DNA from: CAWAHD01 sp963781785
Lineage (GTDB): Bacteria > Planctomycetota > Planctomycetia > Isosphaerales > Isosphaeraceae
Direction: 5' to 3'
Length of the DNA stretch: 64,000 nt
NCBI GenBank assembly: GCA_963781785.1
Contig: CAWAHD010000005.1
Coordinates: 2,232,001-2,296,000 of the forward strand
The notes below the pieces were generated by a model, which saw only the letters and a program-made list of their open reading frames with translations, did not search any database and had not been told where the DNA came from. Positions 36,193-48,600 of this stretch are shown here, piece after piece (within the stretch, counting starts at the first letter, position 1; each line of letters begins with the position of its first letter). A program made the position numbers and the translations under genes.

Positions 36193-39100
36193 TCAATCGC
36201 TCCCACGGGTTTCGGCGACCGGGGCGAGCAGGTTCTCGACGGGAGCGTAATCGTCGGTCAAGTAGATATTGCGGGACCGCGCTTCGATGGCGGCCTCGTC
36301 AAGCGCGCGTATAGGGCTTCGGCCGGGTGCGTTTCTTGCGCTTGTAAAAATGGGGATCATCGGGCCGGCCGCCCAGGTCAGCCAGGTCGAGCGGCAGGTT
36401 GGAGGCCACGACGACGAACGTCTCGCGCGACCCCAGGCCCGGCACTTCGTCGGTCCCGAAGATGTACACGTGATCGAAGGTCTCCCTGGCGGTCCTGGTC
36501 CAGGCACCGACGAAGCCGCCATACCGGTGGGCGGCCTCCAGGGCTCGGTTCTGGATCGCCTTCCTTTGCGCCGGCTCGGTGACATCGTCGTCGTCGATCT
36601 CCTTGTCGGCCTTTCGCTTCGCCTCGGCGTCCGACTCGTAGGCGTCGATGATGTTGATCATGTAGACCCCGTTCGGCGTGAGCATCTTCTTGATCTTTTC
36701 ATTGAACTCGCGGGTGGTGAGGTGCCACGGCACCGAGAAGTCGTTGAATGCGTCGCCGAAGACCAGGTCGTATTTCTTGGTATCCTGGTGCAGGTCGACA
36801 AACTGGCGTGCGTCGCCCCAGTAAGTATTGATCTTCGTGTTTTCGGGCAGGCCGGTGGCTTTGAAGTTGGCTCTGGTAACCGACGGGTCGATCTCGGCGA
36901 CGTCGACGGCCGTTCCCGGATAGGCATACTGCATATGCCGCTGAAAGCAGTAGGCACCCCCGCCGAGGAACAAGGTCGTGAGCGTCGATTCCTCGACCGC
37001 GGGAAGCGACTGGCGGCCGTCTTCTTCGTCGTCGTCCTGGGTTGCCGGTTTCGTGTCGGCGACCGGCGCGTCAATTCCGGGCAGCGCCTGGGCTTTCTTG
37101 CCCCCCTCACCGGAGGCCTGAACACTGAACAAGCCGCCCGAGGGCTTGGGGGCGCCACTGCCGGGCTCGGGCGATTTCGTGGGTGCCGGCTCGGCGTTCT
37201 TGGCGCCCGCGGCTTTCCCTGTTCCGGTTGCCGCGTCCCCCGATTTTGCCGGGTTGCCGGCTTCGTCTTTCCGCGTGCCATCACCCGTGGCCGCGGGCTC
37301 CCCGGGCTCTCACGTTCCGGCTCCAAGGGCTTGATCTTCACCTTGCCGCTGGCCTTGGCGGCCCGGTAGGCCACCAGGGCATAAATATGTTCGTAGTCGT
37401 AATCGAGAAGCTCGGGGTGGCCCAGGAAGAAGTAGCCATGGATCAGGTTGTCCAAGACGAGCGTGCGCCTCACCAGCTCGCCGGAGAGTTTCTCGTCCTC
37501 GATCTTGATATAATAATAATTACTTTCGTCAACGTACGCATACTTGCTGTTTGGCTCCCTGGGGTCGGCCCTTCGTTCGCGGATCCCCCAGCTTCGGCCG
37601 ATTTCCTCGAATTTCGCCGCGCTGATGAACGGAATCCCGCGGTCGACGATCTTGTCGATCAAGGCGGGGGGCGTGAAGGCCAGCGCACACAGTCCCAGGG
37701 GGATGCCAGCCCAGACGGCGTGCCAGACCGAGCCGAGCATGGTTGCCCCGAACGCCATGATCGTGCCCAGCACCAGGATCACACCCTTGGTGCCGAACAC
37801 GTCGATCAGGAGGAAGCCGGTCAGGAATGTGCCGAGGATGCTGCCCACCATTCCCCAGGCGTAAACCTGGCCGATGGCCGTGCCGGTTCGCTTGTACCGC
37901 TTCAAGCGGTCGACGGCGAGCTTGGCCACCACGGGGCTCACCGTTCCCATCGTCACGGCCGGCACGAAGAAGACCAGGGTCACGATGAACAGAACTCGAG
38001 CCGGCCAGTTGAGCGCGATCGTGACCGGACCGAGCTCCAGCTTGGACAGCGAAACCGCCTTCTTGAGGATCGATTCGCCGGGGCCCCCGAATGCCGCCGC
38101 GGCCAGCCAGTCGGGTTGGGTCTCGAGCATGAGCACGCCCAGCGTCATGACCGACGCGGCCAGGAAGAGCCAGCTCGCTTGCTTCTCGTCGTTCACGAAG
38201 TCGGCGATCTTGCCGCCCAGAAAGTTGCCCAGGCTGAGTCCCGCCAGCAAGACCCCGATGACACTGGTCCAGCCGTAGATGCTCGACCCCATGTATTTCT
38301 GGACCAGGCGGCCGGCCACCATTTCAAAGGCCATGAACACGAGACTGGCCACGAAGGCCAGCGCAGCCAGGTCGGCAAGCCCGGGACGAATTCCATCGGC
38401 GGGGATCTCCTGAAGAACCTGCTTCGAGACCTTTGGCTGCTCGACGGCTGGTGCGCCTCGCGCGCCGCAGCCAAGAGCCGCGCCGCGCCGAGGGCGCCAG
38501 CGCGCAAGCCGCGGCGTGGCCCGCCAGGGACAGGTAATTGATCGGGTACGACCCGAGGCGGATCGAACCCAGCCCAAGCAATCGCGCCAGCGGGTTGATC
38601 GAGCCCAGTCCCAGAAGCACCGCGGCCAGCACCGCGGTCGCGAGCCCGACGGTTTCGCCGAACAGAGCCGCGGCGAGAACCGCCAGTGCCGCGGCGACGA
38701 CCTGGATGATCATTGACGACGGTGCCAGATAGAACAGAACGAAGCCCGTCAAGAAGGTCCCCACGATCGAACCCACCGCCCCCCAGAAATAGACGTCGCC
38801 GATGGCGCTGCCGGCCTTCCTTGCATTCTCGACGGCGATCTTGGCGACCACGGGCCCGACCATGCCCAGGACCGTCGCCGGCACCAGGAAATCGAGGGCG
38901 ATCACCAGCACGGTCCTCAGCTCCCAGTTGATCGTGAACGGGCTGGGGATGATAAAACCCACCACGGCGTTCATCCAGAGCGTGCTCACCGTGAGAAACG
39001 AGCCCAGGGCGAACAGCGGCCCGACAGCGCGGCGGGGATCGACTCGGTCGGCCAGCCGCCCCCCGAGCACGTTACCCAGGCAAATGCCGCCCAGGATGAT

Positions 39101-39244
39101 CCCGATCACGCTGGTCCAGACCATCAAGCTCGCGCCGACGTGCTGAGCAACCAGGCGGCTCGAATCGAGCTCGATGGTCATGATGCACAGACTGCTGAAA
39201 AACGCCAGGATATAAGGCAGGAGCCGGGCGGCAAGACCTTGCAT
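36193..39244 (-). CDS. Fused MFS-like/spermidine synthase membrane protein, three frameshifts
   Basis: About 1016 residues once frame changes near 38540, 37130 and 36320 are bridged. Two related membrane modules come first: MVWTSVIGIILGGICLGNVL and IYGWTSVIGVLLAGLSLGNF mark the same helix in each, both followed by a GxLAD/GKIAD loop. After an Ala/Pro-rich linker comes a class I spermidine-synthase domain: TLFLGGGAYCFQRHMQ, VDVAEIDPSV, YDLVFGDAFNDFSVPWHL. The aminopropyl-transfer reaction is not assured, since many fused members lack polyamine substrates. The end YLTDDYAPVENLL is family-typical. Confidence 0.8.
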
Positions 39245-39564
39245 GAAACGACCACTCCCGATCGCGGCACCGGCCGCGTACGATTCGTCAGAAACTCTTG
39301 GTGCGAAAATGACTCCAAGCAAACCGGCTACACGATATCCGACGTGGGGGAGTCCCGACAACGGGTTACTTCGGAGGCCGTCACTAGCGCAAAAGGCAAA
39401 GGCGGTGACGCGCCGGGGCGGACAGAAGAGAAAGATCAAGATTAAGAGTACGATCAGGAAGAGGTTTACGAGCGTGAGCCCGGGAAAGATGATGATCTGC
39501 TGCGCCAGCGCCGTGGCGCAGGGGGCCATGAGCAGAATCAGGCGACGCGCCGGGTGTACCTCTC
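39245..39564. other. Intergenic between divergent genes
   Basis: No supported gene. The spermidine-synthase frame stays open upstream to 39529 with a hydrophobic stretch, but the first family-like residues are at the ATG at 39244. A short degenerate AGATTAAGA tract lies near 39440. Confidence 0.45.
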
Positions 39565-40526
39565 ATGATCTTGTGTGTGACCTTGAACCCCTGTCTCGAC
39601 AAGACCTTGACCGTCCCCTCATGGCGGCCCGGCGACCTGGTGCGCAGCCTGGCACTGCGTGAGGTGGTAGGGGGCAAGGGAAACAACGTCGCCCGCGCGC
39701 TCAAGCGGCTCGGTCATGCACCCGGCCGGTCACGTTCCTGGGCGGTCCGGTCGGCACCCACTGCGAAGACCTGCTCCGTCACGACGACCAGCTCGACCCG
39801 CTCTTCGTGCGGACCGACGCACCGACTCGCGTCATCCTCACGGTCCGTACCGAGGCCACAAACGAACAAACGGCGTTCTTCGACCCCGATCCCGCGATCG
39901 CCACCGCGGAGGCCGAGGCAATCCTCGGCCTGGTCTATGAGGCACTGAGGGCTAAAGAGGCCCAGGCGATCACCCTGTCGGGCTCCAGTCCCGCCGCGGC
40001 GACGCACGAGCTTTACAGCGAGATGATCGCGCTGGCTCTGGCGCGGCGGATCCCGGTCTTTCTCGATACCTATGGCCCGGCGCTGCGCTCGATCTGGGGG
40101 TTCTGGCCGCAAGTCATTCAGCTCAACCGTCGCGAGGCGGCGGCGCACCTGGGAATCCCCAGAGCAGGCGACGACGACATCGCCCGATTGCTGCGCGACT
40201 GGAACCGCCACGGAGTCGCTTGCGGGGTCGTTACGAGCGGTCCCGATCCCGTCTGGGCCCTGGTGCGAGGGACGTATTATCGTGCGTTTCCGCCGGCGAT
40301 CCAGGCTGTCAACCCCATCGGCTCAGGCGATTGCCTGCTCGCGGGCCTCGTCGACGGCTGGCTGGCCGGGCTCGATCCCGAGCTGCTCATCCGTCACGCA
40401 ATCGCCTGCGCCGTGGCGAATGCCCTCGTCTGGGATGCCGGCGCGATCGACCGCGCCGACGTTCTCCAGCTTCGCGAGCAGATCAAGGTCCAGAAGGAAT
40501 CGGTGCCCGCTCATTTGATCGAATAA
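39565..40526 (+). CDS. PfkB-family sugar kinase (1-phosphofructokinase-like), frameshifted
   Basis: About 320 residues. The first frame gives ILCVTLNPCLDKTLTVP and REVVGGKGNNVARALKRLG, the substrate-binding start of the hexose-phosphate kinases of this family. After the frame change near 39715 come RPVTFLGGPVGTHCEDLL and the catalytic NPIGSGDCLLAGLVDGWLAG, with the Asp base. The NPxxD start is that of 1-phosphofructokinase and tagatose-6-phosphate kinase. The exact substrate is open, as no PTS genes are nearby. Confidence 0.82.
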
Positions 40527-40555
40527 AACCAACTGACACCGATTTCAGGTCGGAT

Positions 40556-42620
40556 TCACTGGGGGTTGGCCCGCGGTTTCTGCAGCGGCTTGGCGGCGTT
40601 CAGCGCATCGATGAGCGTGCGCGTCTCCTTCATGAGCAGGTCGAGCAGCTCTCGGTCGCGCTTGGCGTTCTCGATCGCGGCGCTCTGCGGCCCGAAGCCG
40701 GGGGGGGGCTGCGCCCCTCCCGAGCCATCCCATACCATTCCCTCTCCTTCCACTGCGATGCGATGTCGCCTGATCAAGTCGTAGGCCCTCAGCCGCGCGG
40801 CGAGCTCCTCGATTTCCCTGAGATCGAGCTCTCCGCGCTCGGCCTGCATAAGTTTTTTCATCAGCGGGGATGGCTGCGTGAGCGCAGGGGGCAGGAGCTG
40901 GTCAGCCGAGTCCTGCGATGTGATGTAGATCATCCCGTCCTCGACGATGTAGCCCAAGCCGAGCTGAGCCAGCGCCAGTTGCAGGGTACGCCGCAGGGGG
41001 ACTCCGTCCAGGTCGATGATAACAGTGCATGCCAGATTTTTTTCGGCTTCCTCGAGTCCGATCGGGTCGACATAAATGGGGATGCCTCTGGGCAATCCGG
41101 GACCCTGGGTTTTTTGCTTGATATGCTTGAGTACGTCGTCGAGCGGCGTCGGTTCGGCGAAGCTCATCACGATGGGCTCGTCGAGCTTGGCGATGATCTT
41201 CCGGGACCGGGGATCGCTGCCGGGGCCGGTGTCCGAGCCCGAGGCCGGCTTGGGTTCGCGGTGGTCGGTCGATGCCTTGTCGCGCGAATTCGCCCGCGCG
41301 TCAGCAACCCAGAGCGCGGCTTCTGCGGCAAAGGCGTCGATCTGGGCCCGTTGGGCGTCGGTCCCGGAGGGATTGCTGTGCTGGATCCGAGCAATCTGCC
41401 GGATCCGGTTGAGATGGGCCTCCGGACCGCTAGGGTCCGCGCTCGAATGCCGAGCATCCGCCTCGGCCCTCATCAACCGCTTCGAAGCTTCATAGGCAGG
41501 CTGGAGGGCATTCTGGTTCTGCTTGTATTCCTCGAACACGGCTGCCCACTCTCGTTGCGCTGCCGTCAAGAATTCCTTCTGAGCCGTGAGCCGTCTTTCC
41601 TCTTCCAGCCGGATCGACATCCCTCCGGCCAGCTCCATCGGCTTCTTGTCGACCGAGGCCCGCTCTTCGTCGGTTTGTGTCCCATCTTCTGGTACGGTGT
41701 CAGCGGGGACGCGCAACGGGAGCTGCGCTCTTGCGCGGCCTGACGGGCTGCGGCTGCGCGCCCTGACGCCCGAACGCCACGGCCCCACCGAGAGTCAGGC
41801 CGGAAATGAGGATCGCCAGACCAGCCCACTTGAGTTTGTCGAGAAGCATGGATGTTAACACTCCTTCTACGAGAGAGGCGATGGACGTGGAGGCCGCCTG
41901 AGTGGTTGATTGCCCGAGGGCTAGTCGTAGCGAGATCTTGACCGTCTTGCCGAGTAGCTCGGGGCTGATGGAGGCTGCGGCGTCGCGATTGAGAGCCAGG
42001 ACGAGCGCGCCGGCAGTGGGCGCAATGCCGCGCCGGACGAGCCGCGATCGCAGCAGGTCCCGGGCGCGGGCGAGCCGCCCCTTGACCGTCCCCAGCGGCC
42101 ACCGGAGCCGCCGCGCGGCTTCTTCATGCGTCTGGCCCTCGAGATAGCACAGTACCAGCGGAGACCGGTATTTCCCCGGCAGCCGCATGAGCTCCTGGTC
42201 GAGGATCTCGGTCAGCTCGCGATCCTGGCTCATGGGCTCGAAGCTTGGTTTGGCCGCCTGCGCGATCGCCGTCGCGAGACGGTGGCGGCGGGCTGCTTCC
42301 GAGCGAGCGCGCAGCGAGATTCGCGCAGCCACGCCATAGAGCCACGGGCCCAACGCATCGGCTGGACCGAGCTGCCGTGCGCGGCGGACCAGAACCAAGA
42401 ACGTCGCCTGAAACGCATCCTCGACCTCCGCATGGCCGCCCAGCATGCGGCGGCAGACGCCGAGGACCATCGGCGCGTGCCGGGCCACCAGTGCCTCGAA
42501 GGCGATCTCGTCGTGCCGCTCCCGGTACCGCTCCAGAAGCTGCCACTCCGAAAGCCCAGATACGGTCTCTCCATCAAAGATCCGGACCAGATCCGGCACG
42601 GCCGCTCGCTCATGACTCAT
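40556..42620 (-). CDS. ECF sigma factor fused to a membrane-anchored STN-like domain, frameshifted
   Basis: Two frames joined near 41700-41750 give about 688 residues. The first holds sigma region 2 (VEDAFQATFLVLVRRARQL) and region 4 (GQTHEEAARRLRWPLGTVKG), then one membrane helix (WAGLAILISGLTLGGAVAF). The second holds a coiled-coil segment and a secretin/TonB-short-N-terminal-like fold (VIIDLDGVPLRRTLQLALAQ, GYIVEDGMIYITSQ). The GAGGAGGT site before ATG 42620 is strong. Such one-protein sigma/sensor fusions are typical of planctomycetes. The outer domain may sense a signal and control release of the sigma part; that is inference. Confidence 0.8.
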
Positions 42621-42800
42621 TGGCGACCTCCTCAAGCTCGATCGAATTCCTTCTATGATGCCGGTTCTGCCCCGATTCGATACAACTTTTTTGGAAATTG
42701 CCGGTGCGAGCCGATTTCGGGCGTCCGGCCGGCTCGCATTGCCCCGAAGGGAACGATCTGTTAGAAAGCAACCGCGACGCGTCGGGTAACACGAAATTTG

Positions 42801-42847
42801 GGCTCATGCCCGGACGTGCACGGATGCTGCCCGGGCATGAGCCTTTT
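42801..42847. terminator. Perfect 13-bp stem hairpin with T-rich tail
   Basis: GGCTCATGCCCGG (42801-42813) pairs with CCGGGCATGAGCC (42831-42843), followed by TTTTCC. It lies between the divergent ECF sigma gene and the next plus-strand gene, so no gene obviously ends here. It may insulate the two, or regulate the downstream gene. Confidence 0.5.
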
Positions 42848-42901
42848 CCTTTCCCTCCAGGGCCGCTCGCACCGGATTGCTAGCGGAGGCCACGGCGGCG
42901 G

Positions 42902-43738
42902 ATGGAACCTCACGCTCACCGATCGGCCATTGCTTTCATCGGTGACCTGGGCGACCCCTGGGTCGTTGACATCGCACGCGCTCTGCCCGCCGCGCAGGGC
43001 ATCGACCAGGTCGACTGCCCCGGCGATCTCGCCGAAAACCTGATCGACCCGCGTCAGCCCCCGCGATTGATCGTGGTGCACCGCCACCGGCTCTCTGGCG
43101 TTGACCTGCGCCGGCTGCGCGAATGGCGTCAGCCAGCGTCAAGCGTCGCGGATTCACCGCTTTTGTCCGGCCCGCCGGCGGTTTTCCTGTGCGTGAGCCC
43201 GTTCGTCCGGTATGACGAGCTCACGCGCAGTTCCGGACTCGTCGATCTGGTCGTCTCCGAGGCTGACGCCGCGCTGGTCGTTCCCCGGCGCGCAGCGCGG
43301 TTGCTCGGGACCCGCGAGGACCGGCCGGCGCGAACCAGCGTTCCCCCATATCGCATCGAGGTGGCCGGCGGAAACTCCGCATTGTGTGAGACGATCGCCG
43401 CCGCGTGCGCGGCCGCCGGCTACGATGCCAGACGGACCGATGACCTGCCTGGAGACGACACACCATTTTCCGGTGACGCCAAGCTCTTGCCCGCAGGTGA
43501 CCCGGAATCGCCCGCTGAGGCGGTGTTGACGATCTGGGAGGTGCCCGTCCTGGAACCGGACTGGAGCCAGAGGCTAGCGCGGCGGTCCGTGGCGGCCGGC
43601 CCGGTGATCGCCTTGATCGGGTTTGCCGACCGGGCGACCGTCACCCAGGCCAAAGCTGCCGGGGCCTTCGCCTGCCTCGATCTCCCCTCTCGCGTGGACG
43701 ATCTGCTCGACGTCATTGATCGCGTCACGCGATCGTAG
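42902..43738 (+). CDS. Unknown protein with receiver-like segments
   Basis: 278 residues, soluble. The sequence alternates predicted strands and helices: AIAFIGDLGDPWVVDIARAL, PRLIVVHRHRLSGVDLRRLR, and near the C-terminus GPVIALIGFADRATVTQAKA followed by GAFACLDLPSRVDDLLDVID. That last part looks like the end of a response-regulator receiver (a GA-x-x-x-L-x-K/P-type helix). The phosphoacceptor Asp is not evident, so it may be a degenerate pseudo-receiver pair. It overlaps the ABC permease gene by 14 bases, tail to tail. Confidence 0.6.
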   Translation: MEPHAHRSAIAFIGDLGDPWVVDIARALPAAQGIDQVDCPGDLAENLIDPRQPPRLIVVHRHRLSGVDLRRLREWRQPASSVADSPLLSGPPAVFLCVSPFVRYDELTRSSGLVDLVVSEADAALVVPRRAARLLGTREDRPARTSVPPYRIEVAGGNSALCETIAAACAAAGYDARRTDDLPGDDTPFSGDAKLLPAGDPESPAEAVLTIWEVPVLEPDWSQRLARRSVAAGPVIALIGFADRATVTQAKAAGAFACLDLPSRVDDLLDVIDRVTRS

Positions 43739-45470
43739 TCGTCGGTTGTGAGTCGAAGGCAGGCAGCTCTCCGCGGCTTTGTGGGCGCGTGGAGGCTTTC
43801 GAGCGCGGCGTGTCGAGCATCCGGCCCACGCAGCCGTCGAAAGTGATGAGTGCTGCCCAGAAGAGCGCTGCCGCGATCGAGACGTAGATTGCCATCCAGG
43901 CGATCCACCACGGGCGCAACGCCGCCCACTCGTGCGGCTGGAAGAACCGCATGGCCATCGTCGGAAATGTAATTCCGATGATCGGGCTGCCAGCGGCGAG
44001 CCCTGTCAGCTGCGCGCTCCGGTGCCGCGAACACCACCAAAAAAAGCCAACCGACCGTCACACCGCCGAGCACAGACACATTGAGGGCGACCGCGAGATC
44101 GACGCGGCGAATCCACGTCGCCAGTGCCAGGCCGAGACTCGTCACGGCCGCGCCATACGCAAGGAACAAGCCGACGATCCAGAGTACCCCCTCCCAGCGC
44201 CCGCTCTGGCGCGCCAGCACCGCCGCCAGCACGCCGGGACAGATCGCGACGATCGGAACGCCGCGATACGCACCGCACCACTTGCCCCAGACAATCGACC
44301 GGGTGGCCAGGGGCGTGACCAGCAAGGCGTCGAGGTTTCCACGCACCCGCTCCTCGGCGAGCGCCGTGGCCGCAGACACACTCAATAAGAGGAGACCGAT
44401 CCCCGCCTGGAACCCGTTTCCAACCGACGCGACCTGAAGGCGATCCGGGGTTCCGCTCAGATTGAGCGCGATCAAGGTCGCCGTGAGTCCGAATGTCATC
44501 ACGCCATACAGCGACCAGACAACGCCGGCCCATCGTGACGGCCGCCGGCGGTGCCACTCGCGCCAGAGAACCGGGTTGGCGTCGAGCGATGGACCGGGAA
44601 CGAGGCTCAGGAGCTGGGCGAGAATTCGACTGCCCTCGCGTGGTCGTGCGCCCCGGCGGGGCTGGCCCGGATCGCGCGCGGCGATCGGCCGAAGCCGAGC
44701 CGCGCCCACGGACGCAAGCGCGGCCGAGACGATCACGCTGATGGCAAGATACGCGGCGAAATCCCACAGATTCACGGCATTCGGCCACAGATACGGGGCC
44801 GCGACCATCCAGAGCGGATTGGCTTTCAAGAACCATCCCGGCGGGGCGAGGCCCCGGCCGAACACGCCGAGATAACCCCACCACATCGGCACCGCAACCA
44901 GATAGAGGGCCCAGGCGGCGTAGGTGGCCAGCAGCACCTCGTGCACCTTCGTCCCCCAGGTCGAGAGGAACAAAGCCGCAGACGAGCCGCAGAGCGCCAC
45001 CCCCAAGGTCACCAGCAACGCTCCGGCGACCGCATTCAGGTCGATGCCGCCCAGCAGACTCTGGATCGCCAGAATCGGCACCATGCAAAGAAGGATCCCC
45101 AGTACCGGCACCACGGCGCGGCCAGTTTGCCCACCACGATCTCGATCGACGTGAGATCCGTCACCAGCACATGGGCGAGCGTGCCGCGAGCCCGATCCAG
45201 ACAGATCGCCCCAGCCGTTGCCGCCGGCGCGGCCAGGAGCACCATGGCCAGTTGCGTCGCTGTGATCGCGGCCCAGAACGAGCGGCCAGCCGCCGCCTGA
45301 GCGTGGACCGATGGCTCCGCACGGCTCCCCACTCGCACCCACCAGATCAGCGAGAGCACACCGAGTACACCCGCGACAAACACGGACCGCGCCACATACC
45401 ACGGCAAGCGCCGCGACACACACAGCCATTCCGACGAGAAAACCGGCCCCAAGCTGATTTGCTTTGCCAT
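43725..45470 (-). CDS. ABC-2 type transporter permease, two frameshifts
   Basis: About 582 residues with roughly twelve membrane helices. Start at the ATG at 45470 (MAKQISLGPVFSSEWLCVSR). The first frame has SFWAAITATQLAMVLLAAP and the typical CLDRARGTLAHVLVTDLTSIE. A second from about 45090 has ILGILLCMVPILAIQSLLGG, and a repeat of the signature in EERVRGNLDALLVTPLATRS. A third from about 43990 ends the protein. The duplicated RGTL/RGNLDALL(V)T elements show two fused permease halves. No ATPase gene is adjacent. Confidence 0.75.
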
Positions 45471-45650
45471 GCAAAGTTCTCCTCGGGTCACTATAGCGAC
45501 CTTCGCGGAAGTGCGTCAATTGTCAAATGTCAGGTGGCGGCGACAGCGACGAAATGCCTATCATTTCACGAGTCAGCAGGCGGGAACGAGCGATATGACG
45601 TAGGAGGAAGGGCGAAGGACCAAGGACTAACCACCAAGGACTCAGTCTTT

Positions 45651-48600
45651 TTGGGGAGACGTTCACGGGGATCGGTCTCGAGTTCGTCACTCGTCGGTCT
45701 CAAGGACCTGACGCGGGAGATTCAGCGCGCGCCTGGCTTTGGGGAAGTCGTGGCGGCCCTGCGGAACGGCAAGAGCGCGACGGTTGACGGCGCCTGGGGC
45801 TCGGCTGCCGCCCTCGTCGCGGCCGCGCTCGGGCTGCACGCGCCGAGCGTGCTGGTGATCGTGCTGGCACACGTGGGCGACGTGGACGATTTCCGCGACG
45901 ACGTCGCCGGGTTCGCCGGGGTCGTCCCGGAGGTCTTCCCGGCGTGGGAGAAGACACCACGCGAGGTGAGCGCCCTGGACGAGGTCTTCGGCCGGCGGAT
46001 GCGCGCTCTCAAGCGTCTGTCGGGCCCGAGCCCGCCGCGGCTCGTGGTCGCCCCGTTTCAAGCCATGCTCCAGCCGGTCCCGCCGCTCGAATCCTTGAGC
46101 CGGATGTCGCGCACCGTGGCCGTGGGCGAGGTCGTGCCCGTCGAAGCCTTGACCGCCTGGTTACTCGAGCGCGGGATGTCGCGGGCCGAAGTCGTCGAGG
46201 TGCCTGGCGAGTTCAGCGTCCGCGGCGGCATCCTCGACGTCTTCCCAACCGACGCAACCGACCCGGTGCGCATCGAGTTCTTCGGCGACGACATCGAGTC
46301 GATCCGCCCGTTCGACGTCGAATCTCAGCGGTCGCTCGACCGCTGGACGAGTGTGACCATCACAGCGGCCTTGGCCCTCGACGAAGCGAGCTGGCCCGGT
46401 TCTGGGCACCCGGCCGACTTTTTTCCCGAGGGGACGTGGGTGGCCCTGCTCGAGCCCGCCGATCTCCGCGAGGAGGGGCGCAACTACCTGGGCAGGCTCG
46501 ACGGAGAAAAAGGCTTCTTCACCGTGGAAGAAGGCTTCGAGCGGCTCATTCGCCATCCCACGATCGCGGTATCGACTGTGGCCGCCGACTCGCTCGAGAC
46601 AACCTGCCACCTGCGGATCGAGAGCGTCGAACGGTTCTCCGGCGAGCTGACGAAAGTCAAGGCTGAGCTCGACAGCGCGGCCGCAGGCGAGCGGGTGATG
46701 ATCGCGTGCCACAACCAGGCCGAGATCGAGCGCCTGGGCGAAGTGTTCTCCGACACCGAGCTGGCGCGCGCAACCGGCTGGTGCTCACGCTCGGGAGGAT
46801 CCGGTCCGGCTTTCACCTGATCGATTCCGAGATGCTCGTGATCGGCGACCACGAGCTGTTTGCGCGTGCCGAGATCCGCCGGCCGGTCAGCCGCCGCCGC
46901 TACGAAAGCCGGGCGATCGACAGCTTCCTCGACCTGAACGAGGGCGACCTGGTCGTGCACGTCAATCACGGAATCGCGCGCTACCGCGGGCTGCACTTCG
47001 TCGACAAGTCGGCCGACCACGCCGAGGAGACCCTGCTCCTGGAATTTGCCCAGGAGACCAAGATGTACGTACCGATCGCCAAGATCGACCTGGTTCAGAA
47101 GTACGTGGGCGGCGGCAAGGCCAAGCCGCAGCTCTCGAAGATGGGCTCGTCGACCTGGGAGAAGCGGAAGAAGCGTGTGGCCGACGCGGTCGTTGACCTC
47201 GCGCAGGAGCTGATCGACATCCAGGCCCAGCGCCAACCGGCCCGGATTCGCCTACCCCAAGGAAGATTCGCACTGGATGGCCGAGTTCGAGGCGGCATTC
47301 CCGTACGAGGAGACTCCCGACCAGCTCTCGGCCATCGACTCGGTCAAGCACGACATGGCGCTGGGCAAGCCGATGGACCGCTTGATCTGCGGCGACGTCG
47401 GCTATGGCAAGACCGAGGTCGCCATCCGAGCGGCCTTCAAGGCCGTCGATGCCGGCAAGCAGGTCGCCGTCCTGGTGCCGACCACGATCCTCGCCGAGCA
47501 GCATCATCGCAGCTTCAGCGCCCGCATGGCCGAGTTTCCGTTCGTGATCGAGGCGGTCAACCGCTTCCGGCCCAAGCCCGAGATCCGCGAAGTTCTCAAG
47601 CGGGCCGCCGCCGGCGGCGTCGACATCTTGATCGGCACCCACCGGATCCTTCAGAAAGACGTGGGCTTCAAGGACCTGGGGCTGGTGATCATCGATGAGG
47701 AGCAGCGGTTCGGTGTCGAGGACAAGGAGTGGCTCAAGAGCCTGCGCACCACCGTCGATGTTCTCACGCTGTCCGCCACGCCGATTCCGCGGACGCTGCA
47801 CATGAGCCTCCTGGGAATCCGCGACATCTCCAACCTCGAGACACCCCCGCCGGACCGCAAAGCCATCGAGACCCGGGTCTGCCGCTTCGACCGCGAGATC
47901 GTCAAGCGCGCCATTCACCGCGAGCTCAATCGCGACGGCCAGGTGTACTTCGTGCATAACCGCGTCTACGACATCGCGACGGTCGCCGACATGGTCCAAT
48001 CGATCGTCCCCGAGGCCCGGATCGGCATCGGCCACGGACAGATGCGCGGCGAAGACCTCGAGCGGACCATGCTGGCCTTCATCCGTCGCGAATACGACAT
48101 CCTGGTCGCGACCACGATCATCGAGAGCGGCCTGGATATCCCCAACGTCAACACGATTTTCATCAATGAGGCCAACAACTATGGACTCGCCGATCTACAC
48201 CAGCTTCGAGGTCGGGTCGGCCGCTACAAGCACCGGCGCACGCATACCTGCTGCTCGATTCGAACAGGTCGGTCACGCCGAACGCGGTCAAGCGGCTCAA
48301 GGCGATCGAGGAGTTCACGCAATTGGGCGCCGGTTTCAAGATCGCGCTCCGCGACCTGGAGATCCGCGGTGCCGGCAACATCCTGGGGCCCGAGCAGTCC
48401 GGGCACATCGAAAGCGTCGGGTATGAGCTCTATTGCTCGCTCCTGGAATCGGCGGCGCGGTCGCTGACCAACCAGCCTGAAAAGCCGCTGTTCGACTGCT
48501 CGGTCGAGCTGGCCTGGCGGGCCTATCTGCCGCGCGACTACGTCACCTCGCCGCGAATCAAGCTGGAGCTTTATCGCCGCTTGGGCCGGCTCCGGACCTT

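Noticed and set aside
37183..38541. 452-residue plus-strand open frame
   Set aside because: Antisense to the fused spermidine synthase membrane modules.
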